Source: Thermothielavioides terrestris NRRL 8126 (taxonomy: Eukaryota > Ascomycota > Sordariomycetes > Sordariales > Chaetomiaceae). Taken from it: a DNA stretch of 64,000 nucleotides. The stretch's first letter is position 1. Every line of letters begins with the position of its first letter. The notes under the pieces are model-generated. The model did no database searches. It was not told the origin of the DNA and saw only the letters and a list, made by a program, of their open reading frames with translations. Made by a program: the position numbers and the translations under genes. The stretch lies in contig NC_016458.1 of NCBI RefSeq assembly GCF_000226115.1, forward strand, positions 3,162,001 through 3,226,000. Reading direction: 5' to 3'. This document shows positions 46,864 to 58,410 of the stretch, in pieces.

Positions 46864-48241
46864 CGTTCGTAAGCCGCCCCCGAGGCGTCGAGCGCTTTTC
46901 GATCGATCAAACTCGAAGTTTCATCGCACAACCAACTCGTCTTTGTTTCGCTGCTTGTCAATCCGGAAAACAAGGCCGTAGGGCGTCTCTGGATGGGGGA
47001 TTCGCAAGCCGCCAATGGCGTGGAGAATGCGAGGCAGGAAAAAAAAAGGTGTCCCAACCTGGTGTCTCGCGGGGAGAATGTGGGCGACGAGGCTGGCTCC
47101 GTGCCAAGGTCAGCAGCACCACTCCCGCACTCCCACGGCCAGCTCAAGCGCTCTCAGCTGGGGTGGGAGGACTGCGCGGTTCCATGCGCACAGCCAAAGG
47201 CAAGCAAGAAGAGGCGCAGCTTCACCAACCAGAAGCCCCTGTCCTGGTAAGCCATTTGCAGTGCGCCATCCCCAAAGCGGCACATGGTTTCGAGGTTTGC
47301 TAACTAGCGGCTGCCTTTTCTTCGACCCCAAGCTGGTGAAGCCTTGAAAGAGCCCCGCGACCCTCGACTCCAGACTGCGGATGTAGTAGTTACGGATACT
47401 CCGTATTGAGTACGGATTATGCTTCTGTCAATCAAACGGAAGCAGAGCCTTGGCCAAGATGCGGATTCAAAGTCTTCTTCCCCTCTTCTCTGTTTCTTTT
47501 TTCTCTTCTCTTTCGCTTACTCAAAGGATTCTTTTCCAACTCCCGTTTCCCGTCGCTGTCCAGGCCTTGAACTGTCCTGTGGAGATCCGCGTGGTGGTGC
47601 TTACTCCGAGTTGCGAGCGCAACCAATCGTTGACCGGACCACCTACTCGCCCTTCGCCAAATATAGTAGTATGTACTGTATTCCGTACACATGGGAACAT
47701 ACCAACACAGCACAGTGCAGCCCGCAACAGCAATGCTTTCCATGCTGGGCAAATCATCCTTAAGCAGAGTCAACGGAACCCTTTTGGCTGCACGTCGCAG
47801 CACCGGACGCAGAATGTCAGAGAAGTAGCGAGCAGGAAGCGCCAGAAAGAGGATGTCTCTGTTTGCTGCCCCCCCCGTCGCCCCCCAGCATTGTTGCAGC
47901 AGCGCTCGGTGGAAGAATTGATGGACCCGTCAGCAATCAGCCAATTCCCCCGGCTGAGTCCCGTTCTGGCACCAATCGACTGTTCCGGTAGGGGAGCGGC
48001 TGATCCTCGCTTGCAAGACGCCAAGCCTTGGCTGCTCAGGCCCTTTCTCTTCACCGTTAAGCTTCCACGTGACTTGTCGATAGTGTCATGATGTGGCTTC
48101 AGCTTCAACACAACATCTCCCCGAGTGGGGCAATCTGGGAGAAGCACGGAAGGGAGGTAACGTGCACGCCATGGCAGTCGGGAGTCGGGTTGTCGAGGTC
48201 CGACCCAAGTCTGGCCGAGCCATGACAAGGTAGCCCAGGCT
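46864..48241. other. Intergenic, 1.4 kb
   Basis: Promoter of the membrane protein gene and 3' flank of the Tls1-family gene. An ACTCCGTATTGAGTACGGA inverted repeat lies near 47398-47416. No gene seen. Confidence 0.5.
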
Positions 48242-49523
48242 TTACCTCTTTTTCTTGTTCACCTGCTCCTTCAGCAACAGATCCCGCATGGCTGCTCGGT
48301 CGTTCCGGCTTCCTCCCAGCTTCGGGCCCCGGAGGATCTCGTCCTTGTTCCTGGCGTTCTTGGCTCCGGGTTTGGCAGGATGCGCCGGTCTTCGCCTCCG
48401 GTTCCGCTGCGCCATGGCCTCCATGAATTCGCGCCGGAACTCCTCGGCGATCCGGTCATCGGCAGCAACATCTTCCTCTTCGACGCTGGCCGGGTTGGCG
48501 GCCTGCTCGGATTGGTTGTCGTACAAGCTGACTATGGAATGCGTTAGCCTGCTGTTTCCGATCGCTAGGAGGAAATCGAGGTGATGAGGGCAAACTTACG
48601 CCTGTTCTCGCTCAGGAACTCCTCGACGAGCTGGTCGCGCTTGATATCGTCACTCCCGCGACGATTTCTCGACCGCAGTGGCTTGCCGTCCCTCCCGAGA
48701 CGGGCTTTCCCAGACTGTCCTTTGCTCTCGTCGAGCTCTTCCTCCTCGATCTGACCTTCCAGCCGCCTTCGCGCGCGTTCGGTCATGGCGACGTTCCGCG
48801 CGCGGGCTTCTTCGCCGAGGTCGATCTCGAGAATTCGGCCTTGCAGTACCCGCTGGGAATCGGCTTGCCCGTCGGGACCTGCTGAGCTAGGCCCCGGCTG
48901 GCCGTCGGTCGTAGATGTAGTGCTGCCGCTGTGCATCTGCTGCCGCTCTTGCGCTTCCTGCTGGGCGGCGGCTTCTGCGGCGTGCCGCATGCGCCTAGCT
49001 AACTCGGATTCTACGTACTCCTCCCTTGCTTGATCAGTCGCCGTCCCATTCTCGAGGTTTCGCCATCGCGGGACACTCACATGTGTTTGTTGACCAACTC
49101 GCCAACCAGCCCCGTTTGCGGCGCAAATCGTTTCGAGATGCCGCCGATGAGCGCAGCTTCCGCTCCCTGCTGGGCATCTGCGCTGCCGTGTAGGACGACG
49201 CTCTGTTCCGAGTCCTGCTCGCCTGTCGCCGGCTCGTCGCCATGGGAGGACGGTCCTGCCCGGAAACCGACGCCACCAGACCGATGTTTGCGCGCGTTCC
49301 GCAGACGCAGCACCTCGGCGACTGAAAGACCTTCGTCGTTCTCGTCGTAGTTGGCAGACGCGGCATGTGTGGTAGAGGATGCGGCGGGGCCAGTCTCGGT
49401 GGCGGCTCCGCCGTTGCTCTCATCGATCGGCTGGTCCGCTCGCAGGCGATACATCTTTCGTTTCTTTCCCGACCGAAATAGGACCGGAGGCGTAGCCTCT
49501 CCCCCGTCGTTGACCGTCTGCAT
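48242..49523 (-). CDS. tls1: Tls1/C9orf78 (HCA59)-family splicing factor
   Basis: Exons on the minus strand are 49081-49523, 48600-49024 and 48242-48531 (phases 2 and 1), giving 385 residues. The FRSGKKRKMYR start of the conserved region, SVAEVLRLRNARKHRSGGVG followed by FRAG, GGISKRFAPQTGLVGELVNK and MEEYVESELARRM are the family's conserved blocks. The C-terminus is basic (RNRRRRPAHPAKPG and QVNKKKR) and helical. In fission yeast Tls1 binds the Brr2 helicase and is needed for splicing of shelterin mRNAs; the human relative C9orf78 is a spliceosomal protein. The exon 2 acceptor is CAAG. A nuclear role here follows from the family only. Confidence 0.88.
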
Positions 49524-51647
49524 GTTGGGCTGATGGCCGCTGATTATTGCTCGGCGGCAATGGATGATGATGTTGTGCAGGAGGTGGCGTTCAATTATGT
49601 TTGGATCCAGCTTCCGGTCGTGCAGACTGCGCCTTCAAGGATCACCTATGTGAGGGTAACCCTAACCCTCCGTGCCCAGAGCAACCTCTGCGATGCCCCA
49701 TTCCTTTCCGGGTACTGAGCCCTGTGATTCTTCCTGTCCCGCAACTCAAAGAAAATGATACTTTCGAGCGTTATGTTGTGATTCTCTTAGGTGGTATCAA
49801 CTTGCCGTTACTTAAGACGTACGTATGTACCTTAGGTATTTGTGCATTTTTTAGTTTCACAAACGGTCCTGTGCCTGCAGGTAATGAATGACCCAGGGAC
49901 AAGCTCGGTGAACAGGAGTAGCCATCGAGAAGAGAGAGCTGGGTTAGCAGGCTTTACATGTCTAGTCCGCGGTCGCCCATCCACAGGCCAGAGAAACAGC
50001 TTGCACCTTCAGACAGCTGTACATTAGTTGACCGGGAACCCGAAACCGGAAATAATTGAAACGCCAGGTCGGCGCGACGTCAAGATGACCTCAAATATCA
50101 AGTGTCCCACAAACTCCTCATGGAGGTTTGTCCGTAAAAAAGTGATCTGACAAAAATAGCCTCAACCGGCCGCCGCCAGACGTTCGAGCCCGGCCCATGC
50201 GACCTGAGCCCTTTGACCGGCAGCCGACCGTATTTGCAGCCGGGGGACCCACCCGGACGACCGACCGGTCGCCACGGCGATCTTCGGCCCACATTTCCGG
50301 GCCGGCCCTGACCTTGCCCGCCGCTTCCGAGCGCAAGCCGAGCCACGGCGGATCGTGGTTCGGCGACTTGAGCTCTCCATTTGCACCTTCTAGAAAACCG
50401 GGATGGAGACTATGGAGCAAGGTTGCGGGCAGCTACATCGGCCGTTTTGTGGGGGAAGATAGCACTGACGGAAATAGTACTTGGCCGGATGGTCGAATGG
50501 TCCGTTGATGTCCGGCCGGGTCTTGCGGGAGGATACTGCGTAGCATGGTGGAAACCTGTCATTCATCACCCATCACGCAAATTTGGGTGGGGTGGTGGTT
50601 AGGTTGGGGGAATTCATCGTTGGTGGTCGTGACCTCCATATCTTACTTTCCGATGCCGTGTCACTGGAGGCGGGACACCGACATACCCGATCGCCCCTCC
50701 CGCGAAGTACCATGCAGACCCGAACCGCTGCGGATTTTCTACCACACAGCAACAAATCTCTGCATTCCAAGTCCGCTGGATCTTGGCACTCGAGATCTTG
50801 GGGATTAGGTGTGTACAAACAAGATCGTGCAACACCACAAGCATGGGGACGAGATGCCACAGGCTGGCCGGATAGGTGTTGAATGCGATAGCCTCATCCC
50901 GTTGTGGCCCGCAGCGGCCTGGCCGTAACCTACATTTCCATGGACGTTTCTATTTCGGTGTCCGGGGTCACCATCGGGAAGGCCGGTACGGTACCTACAG
51001 TGTCCGTGTCCGCATAAACGGCCGCTACCGGCCGTACGAGACCACCCCCACAGACCGCACAAACACACCGATCCGATGCACGGCGGTTGACACAAACACA
51101 AACTTGAAGAGTTTGCAAAGCCAAAGGCAGGACGTATCGTGAAACCAGTGCAACATTTGCCGCCAGCCAGCGTAAGGTGTATCTCGGAACTGAATCTAAA
51201 CCACAAAACTCAGAGGAGTTAGGTGCCCCCAGGTTTTCCCCCCAACGCCGCCGTGTACCGCTCCCTTCCTAAATGCATGCGCATGATGTGAAGCTGTCTC
51301 GCTCGCATGACAGCCAAGTGAGCGAGTGTAGCGTACCCCTTTCTTCCCCCGTTTTCACGGCCGCGAAAAACAACTTCGCACCTCTCCGTGCAGTGCTTGA
51401 ACCCCCCTGGCTGGTGACAAGATCAACATCGGGTGCCGCCAGAAACATACTTCATCCCATCAAAACGCCCGCCCCCCTTGGGGGAATCACACATCCCATG
51501 CGGGGCTCCCTAGGAGCCCGAGAAACACTCGTAAAATATATACAGAGAATGTAGCGTGTCGCAACGTCGATTCGTCCGCACGCTTTAGCCGCCGTTGTTG
51601 TTGTCGTGTGGAGCGCCACGGCCCAAATTCAGGAAAGAAGAGAAAAA
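49524..51647. other. Intergenic, 2.1 kb
   Basis: Promoter side of the Tls1-family gene and 3' flank of the next gene. The block near 50160-50410 is GC-rich and open in several frames, but no frame has family resemblance. No gene is supported. Confidence 0.5.
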
Positions 51648-52622
51648 TCAAATCCATGTGGTCGCCATCGGCCTCGGCGGAGCAAAGAAGGTCGCAAACA
51701 GGCCGCGAATTTCGCTCAGATACTCGTCGGCGCTGAGCTTCAGGAGGCCCTTGGCCTGCATCTCCTGCGCATCCGTGTCGACCACGTTCACCACCTGGTC
51801 CTTGACTCCGTACTCCTCGGCAATCTCCGACACCTGCGCCAGCTCCGGCCCAAAGGGGTGCTGCGATTCCGAGTAGTCTTTCTTGTGCTGTTGCTGGCGC
51901 TGGTGCTGGTGCTGGTGCTGGTACTGGTGCACGTGCGGCGGCTGCGGCCGGGGAGGGGAAGCAGGGGCGGGCGCCGCAGGGACGGGAGCCGCAGGGACGG
52001 GAGCCGCAGGGGCGGGCGCCGCAGAGGCTGCGCCGGAGAGCTTGGACTTGTGGTAGGCGGGGATCGAGCTGTGCGACGTGACGCTGGTACTTGTGCTGCT
52101 GGACGATGACCGCGAGAAAGTGAAGCTTGCCTTAGTCGAAACCGTGCGCTGCGACTGTTGAGACATGTTGGAGGCGGATCGCTGCCGGACCAGCGTGTTG
52201 TGCGGCTTCTTCGAGTGAGAGACCGTGCGCTGCGGAACCACTGGCGCCTCGGACTGCGCGGGAGCCTTCGCCGGCTGCTGCGCGGGAACGGTGAAATAGC
52301 AGGACAGGTGGTTGGGCTCCGGGGACAAAGACCTCTTTGGGGATGACTCGACATCGGGACTCGTGGGAGGAGTCGTGCCGTTTGTGAGCGCGCTGTCGGA
52401 CATGTCGTCGTCCAATCTCTGCGATGACCCCGTGGATGACGCCGACAAGGGATGGATATCCGGGGCATTGTACGACAACATGTTGGTGGTGTGAATGAGT
52501 TCGATGGGGCTCGAGATCTTGTGGCGGATGGAATTGCCACGCTGAGGCCCTTTCTCTGCCAGCTCCGCCGCCTGGATACTCTGCTTGACCCGTCGGGTCG
52601 TAAACGCCCTGGCGATCGACAT
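51648..52622 (-). CDS. Low-complexity fungal protein of unknown function
   Basis: An intronless 324-residue frame from the ATG at 52622 (MSIARAFTTRRVKQSIQAAE); upstream in-frame codons lack another ATG. The first 45 residues are basic and look conserved-type. The middle is Ser/Thr-rich with a PVPAAP repeat (15 bp units near 51965-52025) and a His/Gln repeat (HQYQHQHQHQHQRQQQHKK, about 51890-51930). The last 70 residues (FGPELAQVSEIAEEYGVKDQ through DEYLSEIRGLFATFF) are predicted helical and probably form the only folded part. No domain recognised. Codon use is like its neighbours, so I regard it as a real gene. Confidence 0.72.
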   Translation of the reverse strand: MSIARAFTTRRVKQSIQAAELAEKGPQRGNSIRHKISSPIELIHTTNMLSYNAPDIHPLSASSTGSSQRLDDDMSDSALTNGTTPPTSPDVESSPKRSLSPEPNHLSCYFTVPAQQPAKAPAQSEAPVVPQRTVSHSKKPHNTLVRQRSASNMSQQSQRTVSTKASFTFSRSSSSSTSTSVTSHSSIPAYHKSKLSGAASAAPAPAAPVPAAPVPAAPAPASPPRPQPPHVHQYQHQHQHQRQQQHKKDYSESQHPFGPELAQVSEIAEEYGVKDQVVNVVDTDAQEMQAKGLLKLSADEYLSEIRGLFATFFAPPRPMATTWI

Positions 52623-54023
52623 CCTGCCTGACGACTTTTCCAACTGCTGCTCGCCGAGAATTGACGTTGTGAGAAAAATCTGGGTGGAGAGGCGAATTCG
52701 AGGAAACCCGTGGCCTCGAAGCGATGATCGAGGCGGCAGGTGAACTATCGAGGTCGCCTTCCACTCAGGAAATGGAAATTGAGAGGGGATGAATCAATCG
52801 GTCGATGGCAATTCCTGGTGTTCTGGGTCGAAGGAGGGCGCGGGTGAGGAACGGACAGGCGCTTGTTAACAACGCACTGTCGCTTCCTGAGAGGTGGGAA
52901 ACCGTGGCACGTCCTGTGACCCAGCACCGGTGCGACGTTGCGTTCGGCGTGGCTCGCGCAAGTTTCGCTGCACACCTCCCGACGATGGTATCCTCCCCCG
53001 CCCTACCACGGCAGCCCGGGTGAGACCAGGTGACGGCGGACACGGCTTGCACTCCTCGGAGCGCCTTTGGCCTCCTGACGCGGTCGCAAATGAGTGGGAG
53101 GTGTGGTGCTCAAACGTGACCAGGCCCAAAGAGATTGAAGAAAGAGAGCGCTGAATGAGAAATAAAGTACCCTCGGCGGCTTTCACAAAGAAGTCGAAGA
53201 CGCCAATGAAACCGGGGGTTTTATAAAATGCGCGTGGGATCCAGTCCGTTTCTGCGGTGGACGGGCTTTGATGCCGTCAATATATACGCGCAAAAGAAGA
53301 CGAATAGAGGGAATGTGTTGGAGAATGGCTATGCTGCCGTGGTCGTTGACGACTGTCGCCGGGCCCGTTTCGTTTCCAATGAACGAGAAACGAGTCAGAG
53401 AGTGTGTGTTGGGTAAAGGAATGGAAACTGCTCAGAGGAGTCCAGATAGGCCCGCGATGAGGAACTCCGAGTAGTTCAAGAGAGCTGTTGAAGGAGAGTG
53501 AGGCGGATCCGAAAGATCGATCGGAAGCACCGTCGGAAACGGAAAGGTTGAAAAGAGGGAGGGGAGCGCATCGACAAAAAAACTCTGGAACGTTACTCAA
53601 GGAAAGGGCATGAGGTTTGGCCCAAAAGCGCAAACCTTCCTGAGCACACGACGAGGACGGGAGAAGGGGGGTTGTAGCCGGTACATCTTTGGCCGCTCTG
53701 AAACAGGTGACGCCCGAGGTATCCGTACCCCTGGTGCCTCGGCTGGTTATCATCTTGGACCAGGGGACTGGCCTGTTGGATTGGCCGCTGGCCGGGCAGG
53801 CGGGAGCAAACCACAATGCGCAGGGTCGCGGTGGTGGTGATCGCTGGCGGGGACCAGGCCCGGTCACGCCGTTTCCAGTGAGGAACCCGCCCACCGGACC
53901 ATCGAGGCCTGACCCGCCATCCCTGCCGATGGGTCCGTAGGTGCTCTATCCCGGTATTCTGGTTGGCCCACCGTTCTTAAGCCCCTCTTGACTGAACGAA
54001 TCAGAATCGACATTCCCGCAAGC
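52623..54023. other. Intergenic, 1.4 kb
   Basis: Upstream region of the low-complexity gene. A 205-codon minus-strand frame (53277-53894) has no domain and is not called. Nothing else is supported. Confidence 0.5.
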
Positions 54024-54430
54024 CGCCCACGGGTAGACGTTAAAGAGGTCCCGCCAAGACTAATTTCCAGCCCTGGTCTTACACCGTCAGTACGTAGCCA
54101 CCATCGCCACGGGGTTTGCACTATCGCCACGGGTTAGCCACTGGTTAGTTCGCCGGGGGTACGGGGGGCGGCGCCAGCCCTCCGCTAGTTAGGGTGAGGG
54201 TTATAGTTAGGGTGAGGGTCAAGGTTAGGGTATAGGTTAACTTCGTTTTCTTTTTTTCAATTTTATTAAGGTTTTATAAAGTTATTACAACGAGTTTTTA
54301 CAAGTATTTATAGTTTGTCTTCGTCGCTAATGCTCTAAGTCGTTGTAGCCCTACTTACCCCTTAGCGATATATAAAAGCCTATAATTCTTAGTGTCTTAG
54401 TAGGACCTCTTTAACGACGACCCGCCTACG
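54024..54430. mobile_element. MITE-like TIR element, copy B1
   Basis: The element proper is 54032-54422 (391 bp), with flanks CGCCCACG (54024-54031) and CGCCTACG (54423-54430), an 8 bp duplication with one C-to-T difference. The left terminal repeat matches copy A; the right one carries transition changes (GGCGGGACC reads AGTAGGACC). The telomere-like tract is at 54187-54240. The right half is much more AT-rich than in copies A and the 55681 copy, and shares a TATATAAAAGCCTATAATTC segment only with copy B2. Confidence 0.88.
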
Positions 54431-54448
54431 TTCCCCTTTTCTCCCAAT

Positions 54449-54856
54449 ACAGTTCTAGTCGTCGTTAAAGAGATCCTACCAAGACACTAAGAATTATAGG
54501 CTTTTATATATCGCTAAAGGGTAAATAGGGCTACAACGACTTAGAGCATTAACGACAAAGACAAACTGTAAATACTTATAAAAACTCGTTGCAACAACTT
54601 TACGATACCTCAACCAAATTGAAAAAAAAGAAAACAAAGTTAACCTATACCCTAACCTTGACCCTTACTCTAACTATAACCCTCACCCTAACTAGCGGGG
54701 GGCTAGCGCCGCCCCCTGCACCCCCGGCGAACTAACCAGTGGCTAACCTATAGCGATAGTGCAAACCCCGTGGCGATGGTAGCTACGTACTGACGGTGTA
54801 AGACCAGGGCTAGAAATTAGTCTTGGCGGGACCTCTTTAACGTCTACCGCGGTTCT
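54449..54856. mobile_element. MITE-like TIR element, copy B2 (inverted relative to B1)
   Basis: The element proper is 54457-54848 (392 bp), in the opposite orientation to B1. Flanks are ACAGTTCT (54449-54456) and GCGGTTCT (54849-54856), an 8 bp duplication with two G-to-A differences. The outer terminal repeat is intact; the inner one reads GAGATCCTACC where others read GAGGTCCCGCC. The telomere-like tract appears as its complement (54640-54697). With B1 and a 34 bp spacer it forms an 817 bp palindrome. Confidence 0.86.
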
Positions 54857-55672
54857 TCCAACCCGGCGGGGCATGACAATTGAGAACTGAGAACCCTCTC
54901 ACATACACTCGTGCATCTCAGCGTTCCTGGAGGAACGGAGAAATGAAGCGATTCAGCGCTGTCTAACGAGGTAACTTTGATGCCGAGTGAGCAGGCCATC
55001 AGTGTACTTATAAGCTCCTCGACCGTATCTTAACTCCCTCCTTCACACTTCGGCAGCGTGTTGGGCACAGAAATACCGCTCGGCCGGCGACCATGGGCTC
55101 CGCTTGGGTTCATGCAGGGACCCCCGCATGAGCACGGAGCACGTTGCGTCCCTGCAGACGGCATTTTTTCGAACAGGCAAGGACGTGGCGCGATCCAAAG
55201 GTCCCACGTTAGCCCCACAGGAAGGAATCCCTCCACTCCTCCGTACGTACACTACGGAGCACCGATCAGAGGTTCGGACGGCTGCATCATTTATCTCCCC
55301 ACTGGGTACATCCTAGAACAGATATAAATCTGCCTCTGCTCATCCCACAGCAGAAAGCCGAAAACCGAGATTTCGCGCCGAGCTGAAGGCCAGGAGGACT
55401 CCATCCTCCACCGAAATGCTGAAGCAACTGGCCGATTCACTCTTCTTTCGTGCATCTCCCACCTGGTAGTGTAGTGTAGGCCGCCGCCCCGTGGGCGACC
55501 AGGGGGATTGATTACCCTGGTCTTCCCGTCCACTGAGAGCTCGAGAATCAGTTCTGTTCCTGCAGTTGAAACGGGCCTAAAGCCCCGATGGGCGCTGATT
55601 GGCCAGGCGTTTCACTTCCGGCCACCACCGGCGTGTTTCTCGACCATGCGCGCGGCTGATCCACGAGTGGGT
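54857..55672. other. Gene-poor spacer between TIR elements
   Basis: About 0.8 kb with no supported gene. CTCCGTACGTACACTACGGAG near 55238-55258 is an imperfect inverted repeat. Confidence 0.5.
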
Positions 55673-56091
55673 GAACATCGGCTAGAGGTTATAGAGGTCC
55701 CGCCAAGACTAATTTCGGCCAATTGTCGGCAATGTTTTTACAGCGTCAGTACCCCGCCAAGACCGCCAAGGGGTTTGCACTATCGCCACGGGTTAGCCAC
55801 AGGTTAGTTCGCTGGGGGTGCGGGGGGCGGCGCCAGCCCCCCGCTGGTTAGGATTCGGGTTAAGGTTAGGGTGAGGGTCAAGGTTAGGGTGCGGGTTAAC
55901 TTCGTTTTCTTTTTTTTCGATTTGGTTTGAGGTTTGGTGAAGTTGTTGCTACGAGTCTTCGCGATTGTGCATTGTCGACGTTGCTCTAAGTCGTTGCAGC
56001 CCCGCTCACCCTGTGGCGATTGTAAATACTTGTAAGCGGCAACCTCCGAAATTAGTCTTGGCGGGACCTCTATAACCACAACCGAACATCG
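55673..56091. mobile_element. MITE-like TIR element, copy C, with 8 bp target-site duplication
   Basis: The element proper is 55681-56083 (403 bp), flanked by perfect GAACATCG duplications at 55673-55680 and 56084-56091. The 38 bp terminal repeats share GGTTATAGAGGTCCCGCCAA and diverge from copy A in the outer ten bases (CGTTAAAG versus GGTTATAG). The GC-rich block and telomere-like tract (55846-55900, GTTAGGGTGAGGGTCAAGG) are less decayed than in B1 and B2. No transposase frame. Confidence 0.9.
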
Positions 56092-56701
56092 ACTAAACGT
56101 CATGTCGGTCGAGCGCCTTGTCCCCGAGGCCCCGCTAGCCTTTGAGCAACGTTGTGTTGAGACAAGCGCCCGTCCTCCTGGCGATGCGCTCGTGGGGTAG
56201 CGGACCCTCAGGGCGGCGACGCATGACAATCGCTCCACAGCAAATGTATAAGGAAAACTGCGGGAGGATACTGTGTAAATGCAGCAACAAGCGTTAAAAC
56301 CACAATATACAGCAGTTTGACCAATTCTAGCACAGGCACATAATGTATATACCTGGCAGGTAGTAGATGTAAAATTTTGGGTGGGCGCCCGCTGAGGACG
56401 AGAACGATCTCCACATTCCTGGACCAGCTCCCCTGAGAACGGGCGATGCATGAATTGACTCGTCATTAGTATAAAGCGGAGCTTTGTGTTATGCGCACCC
56501 TTTTGGACCGGAGTGAGCATCGACTCACGCCACGGAATACACAGTACGACATTGCCCCGGCTGGGTGGGTATGTGCCTTCGTTATGCGGAGCTCCGTAAA
56601 TGCCATCCAAAACAGCCAACGCAGAGTGCGGATTCCCGTTCCGGCCAGACAAGAAGGCTAGCAGTGCAGTACCATCCGCATGATATCAAGGCTCTTCAGT
56701 C
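56092..56701. other. Intergenic, 0.6 kb
   Basis: Spacer between copy C and the pwp1 stop. No gene seen. Confidence 0.5.
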
Positions 56702-58410
56702 CTAATCTTCGTCCATCGAGTCCCCATCATGGCTTAACGCGGCGCCGTCCTCCTCGTCATCGTCCTCTTCATTCTCCCCCTCCTCCTCACTGCTGCTGCT
56801 CTCATCGTCATCCACGCCGACCAGGCGATCCTCAACCTCGCCATCCCCGGAAGCCTTGGTCGGCACCCTTTGGCCAAACGCCTTGCGGACGCCGGGGTTT
56901 GTGCTGGTGTCCCAGACAGAAACCGTCCCCTTGCTACCGGCAACCGCGAGCCTGAAAGCGACTTCTTTGTCCGGCGCAAAGGTCGTGGAGAAGACCTTGC
57001 CGACGCCAAAGTCGCGCGAGACGACCAACGAGGGTCCCTCCGCGCTGATGTTCCACAGCTTGACCGTCTTGTCGGTGGACCCGGTGGCCATGAACCCGGG
57101 GATCACAGGGTTCAGGTCGAACGACGAGACGGACTCGTCGTGGGCCTGCAGCTTCCAGACCGTCTTGCTGGCCGCGGGGTCCTTGGAAGCATTGCGCACA
57201 TCAAAGTAGTGGATGACGCCCCGCTCGGTCGAGACGTAGAAGAAGTTGGGGTCGTGCGGGTCCCACCTCACGTTCTCGACGTCGCTCTCCACGCCCACCT
57301 TCATCGGCTGCTCGCCCGGCGCGCGCATGTCGGCGACGGCGGCGGTGCGGTCGTAGCTGCCGCTCAGCAACACTGTGGACTCGACAGAGTGCCAGGAAAG
57401 CGAGCAGATCTTGTCGGCGTGGTAGCTGTACGACTTGGCGCACTTGGCCGTGTGCAGGTCCCAGAGCTTGACGGTCTTGTCCGCCGAAGCGGATGCCAGG
57501 AGGTTCCGGTGTTTCCTGTTCGCGGCGAGTGCCAAGACAGCATCGACGTGATATTCGTCATTCGCCTTTTTGGACTTCTTTTTCTTCTTTTTCTTCTTCT
57601 TGTCCTCCTCGGCGTTGCCCCCTTGCCCCAGGATCGCGTTGGGGTACATGCAGTCCACAGTGTCGAGGTCCCATATCTCAATGTCTGGGTCGAATGTGCC
57701 GATGGCGACGAAGTTCGCCGCTGCGTCCTTCTCGACGCCGGGTTTGCTGACGGGGATGTCCAGCCACTCGACGCACAAGGGGATCGCGGGCAGCATGATG
57801 TCGTGGTGCACGTAGAGGTTGTCCGCCTCGTCCTCGTAGACGTAGACTTCCAGGTGGGCAAGCTCATCCTCGACCTTGGCGGCTAACAGCAGGTTGTCAG
57901 TTGCCAAAATTTGCAGGTCCTCGCGGTCTTCCTCGTCTTCGACGTCGTCTTTCAGGGTGATGTACGGATCGTCCTCGTTGGACTCGTAGTAGGCTAGCGA
58001 CTTGACATTTCCAAACATGGCCATGGACTGGCCCTCGCCCTGCTCGTCATCATCGTCGTAGTGCTCGAGGTCATATTCTTTCAGGTCGTCGTCAATCTCG
58101 GTGCTGTGCCTCCTTGTTAGTGGCGACGACCCTAGCGGCTGCTGCGCATGACGGGGAGGGCTGTTACGAACTCGGAAGCGTTGTCGTCTTCTGCTGAGGG
58201 CTTGTTTTCTTGCTCCTTTTTCCCTGAAGACTTCTCCGGTGTGGCCTCGTTCTCTTGCGCCTCCTCGAGGTCCTCCTTGGCGTCGTCGAGCTGCAGTTTC
58301 GCCAGGCTCGCGATGCGCTCGAATTCCTCCTCGTCAAAATTATACTTTGTGGGGAACGGTGCCGCAAAACCCCGCGGCACCCACGTGGTAGTTGTTATCA
58401 TCGACGACAT
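56702..58410 (-). CDS. pwp1: Periodic tryptophan protein 1, WD40 ribosome-biogenesis factor
   Basis: Nucleolar WD40 protein needed for 60S subunit assembly (25S/5.8S rRNA processing). The main exon is 56702-58103; exon 1 is 58172-58410 (MSSMITTTTWVPRGFAAPFP start), about 546 residues in all. The junction must rejoin in phase 2 to give ...TEIDDDLKEYDLEHYDDDD. The only donor in that phase is GA|GTTCGT at 58171, which is weak, while the CTAAC branch and GCACAG acceptor are good. WD repeats are seen at GTFDPDIEIWDLDTVDC, LASASADKTVKLWDLH, LSGSYDRTAAVADMR, HYFDVRNASKDP and ATGSTDKTVKLWNIS. A poly-Lys run (KKKKKKKKKSKK) lies in a loop, and the C-terminus is acidic. Confidence 0.93.

Noticed and set aside
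49601..51150. Several 60-100 codon frames in the 2.1 kb gap
   Set aside because: Overlapping in many frames, with no conserved motifs and no consistent splice signals.
53277..53894. 205-codon minus-strand open frame upstream of the low-complexity gene
   Set aside because: No domain, Ser/Pro/Arg-rich composition, and it probably covers promoter or leader sequence.
56870..57886. 338-codon plus-strand open frame
   Set aside because: Antisense shadow of the pwp1 WD40 region.
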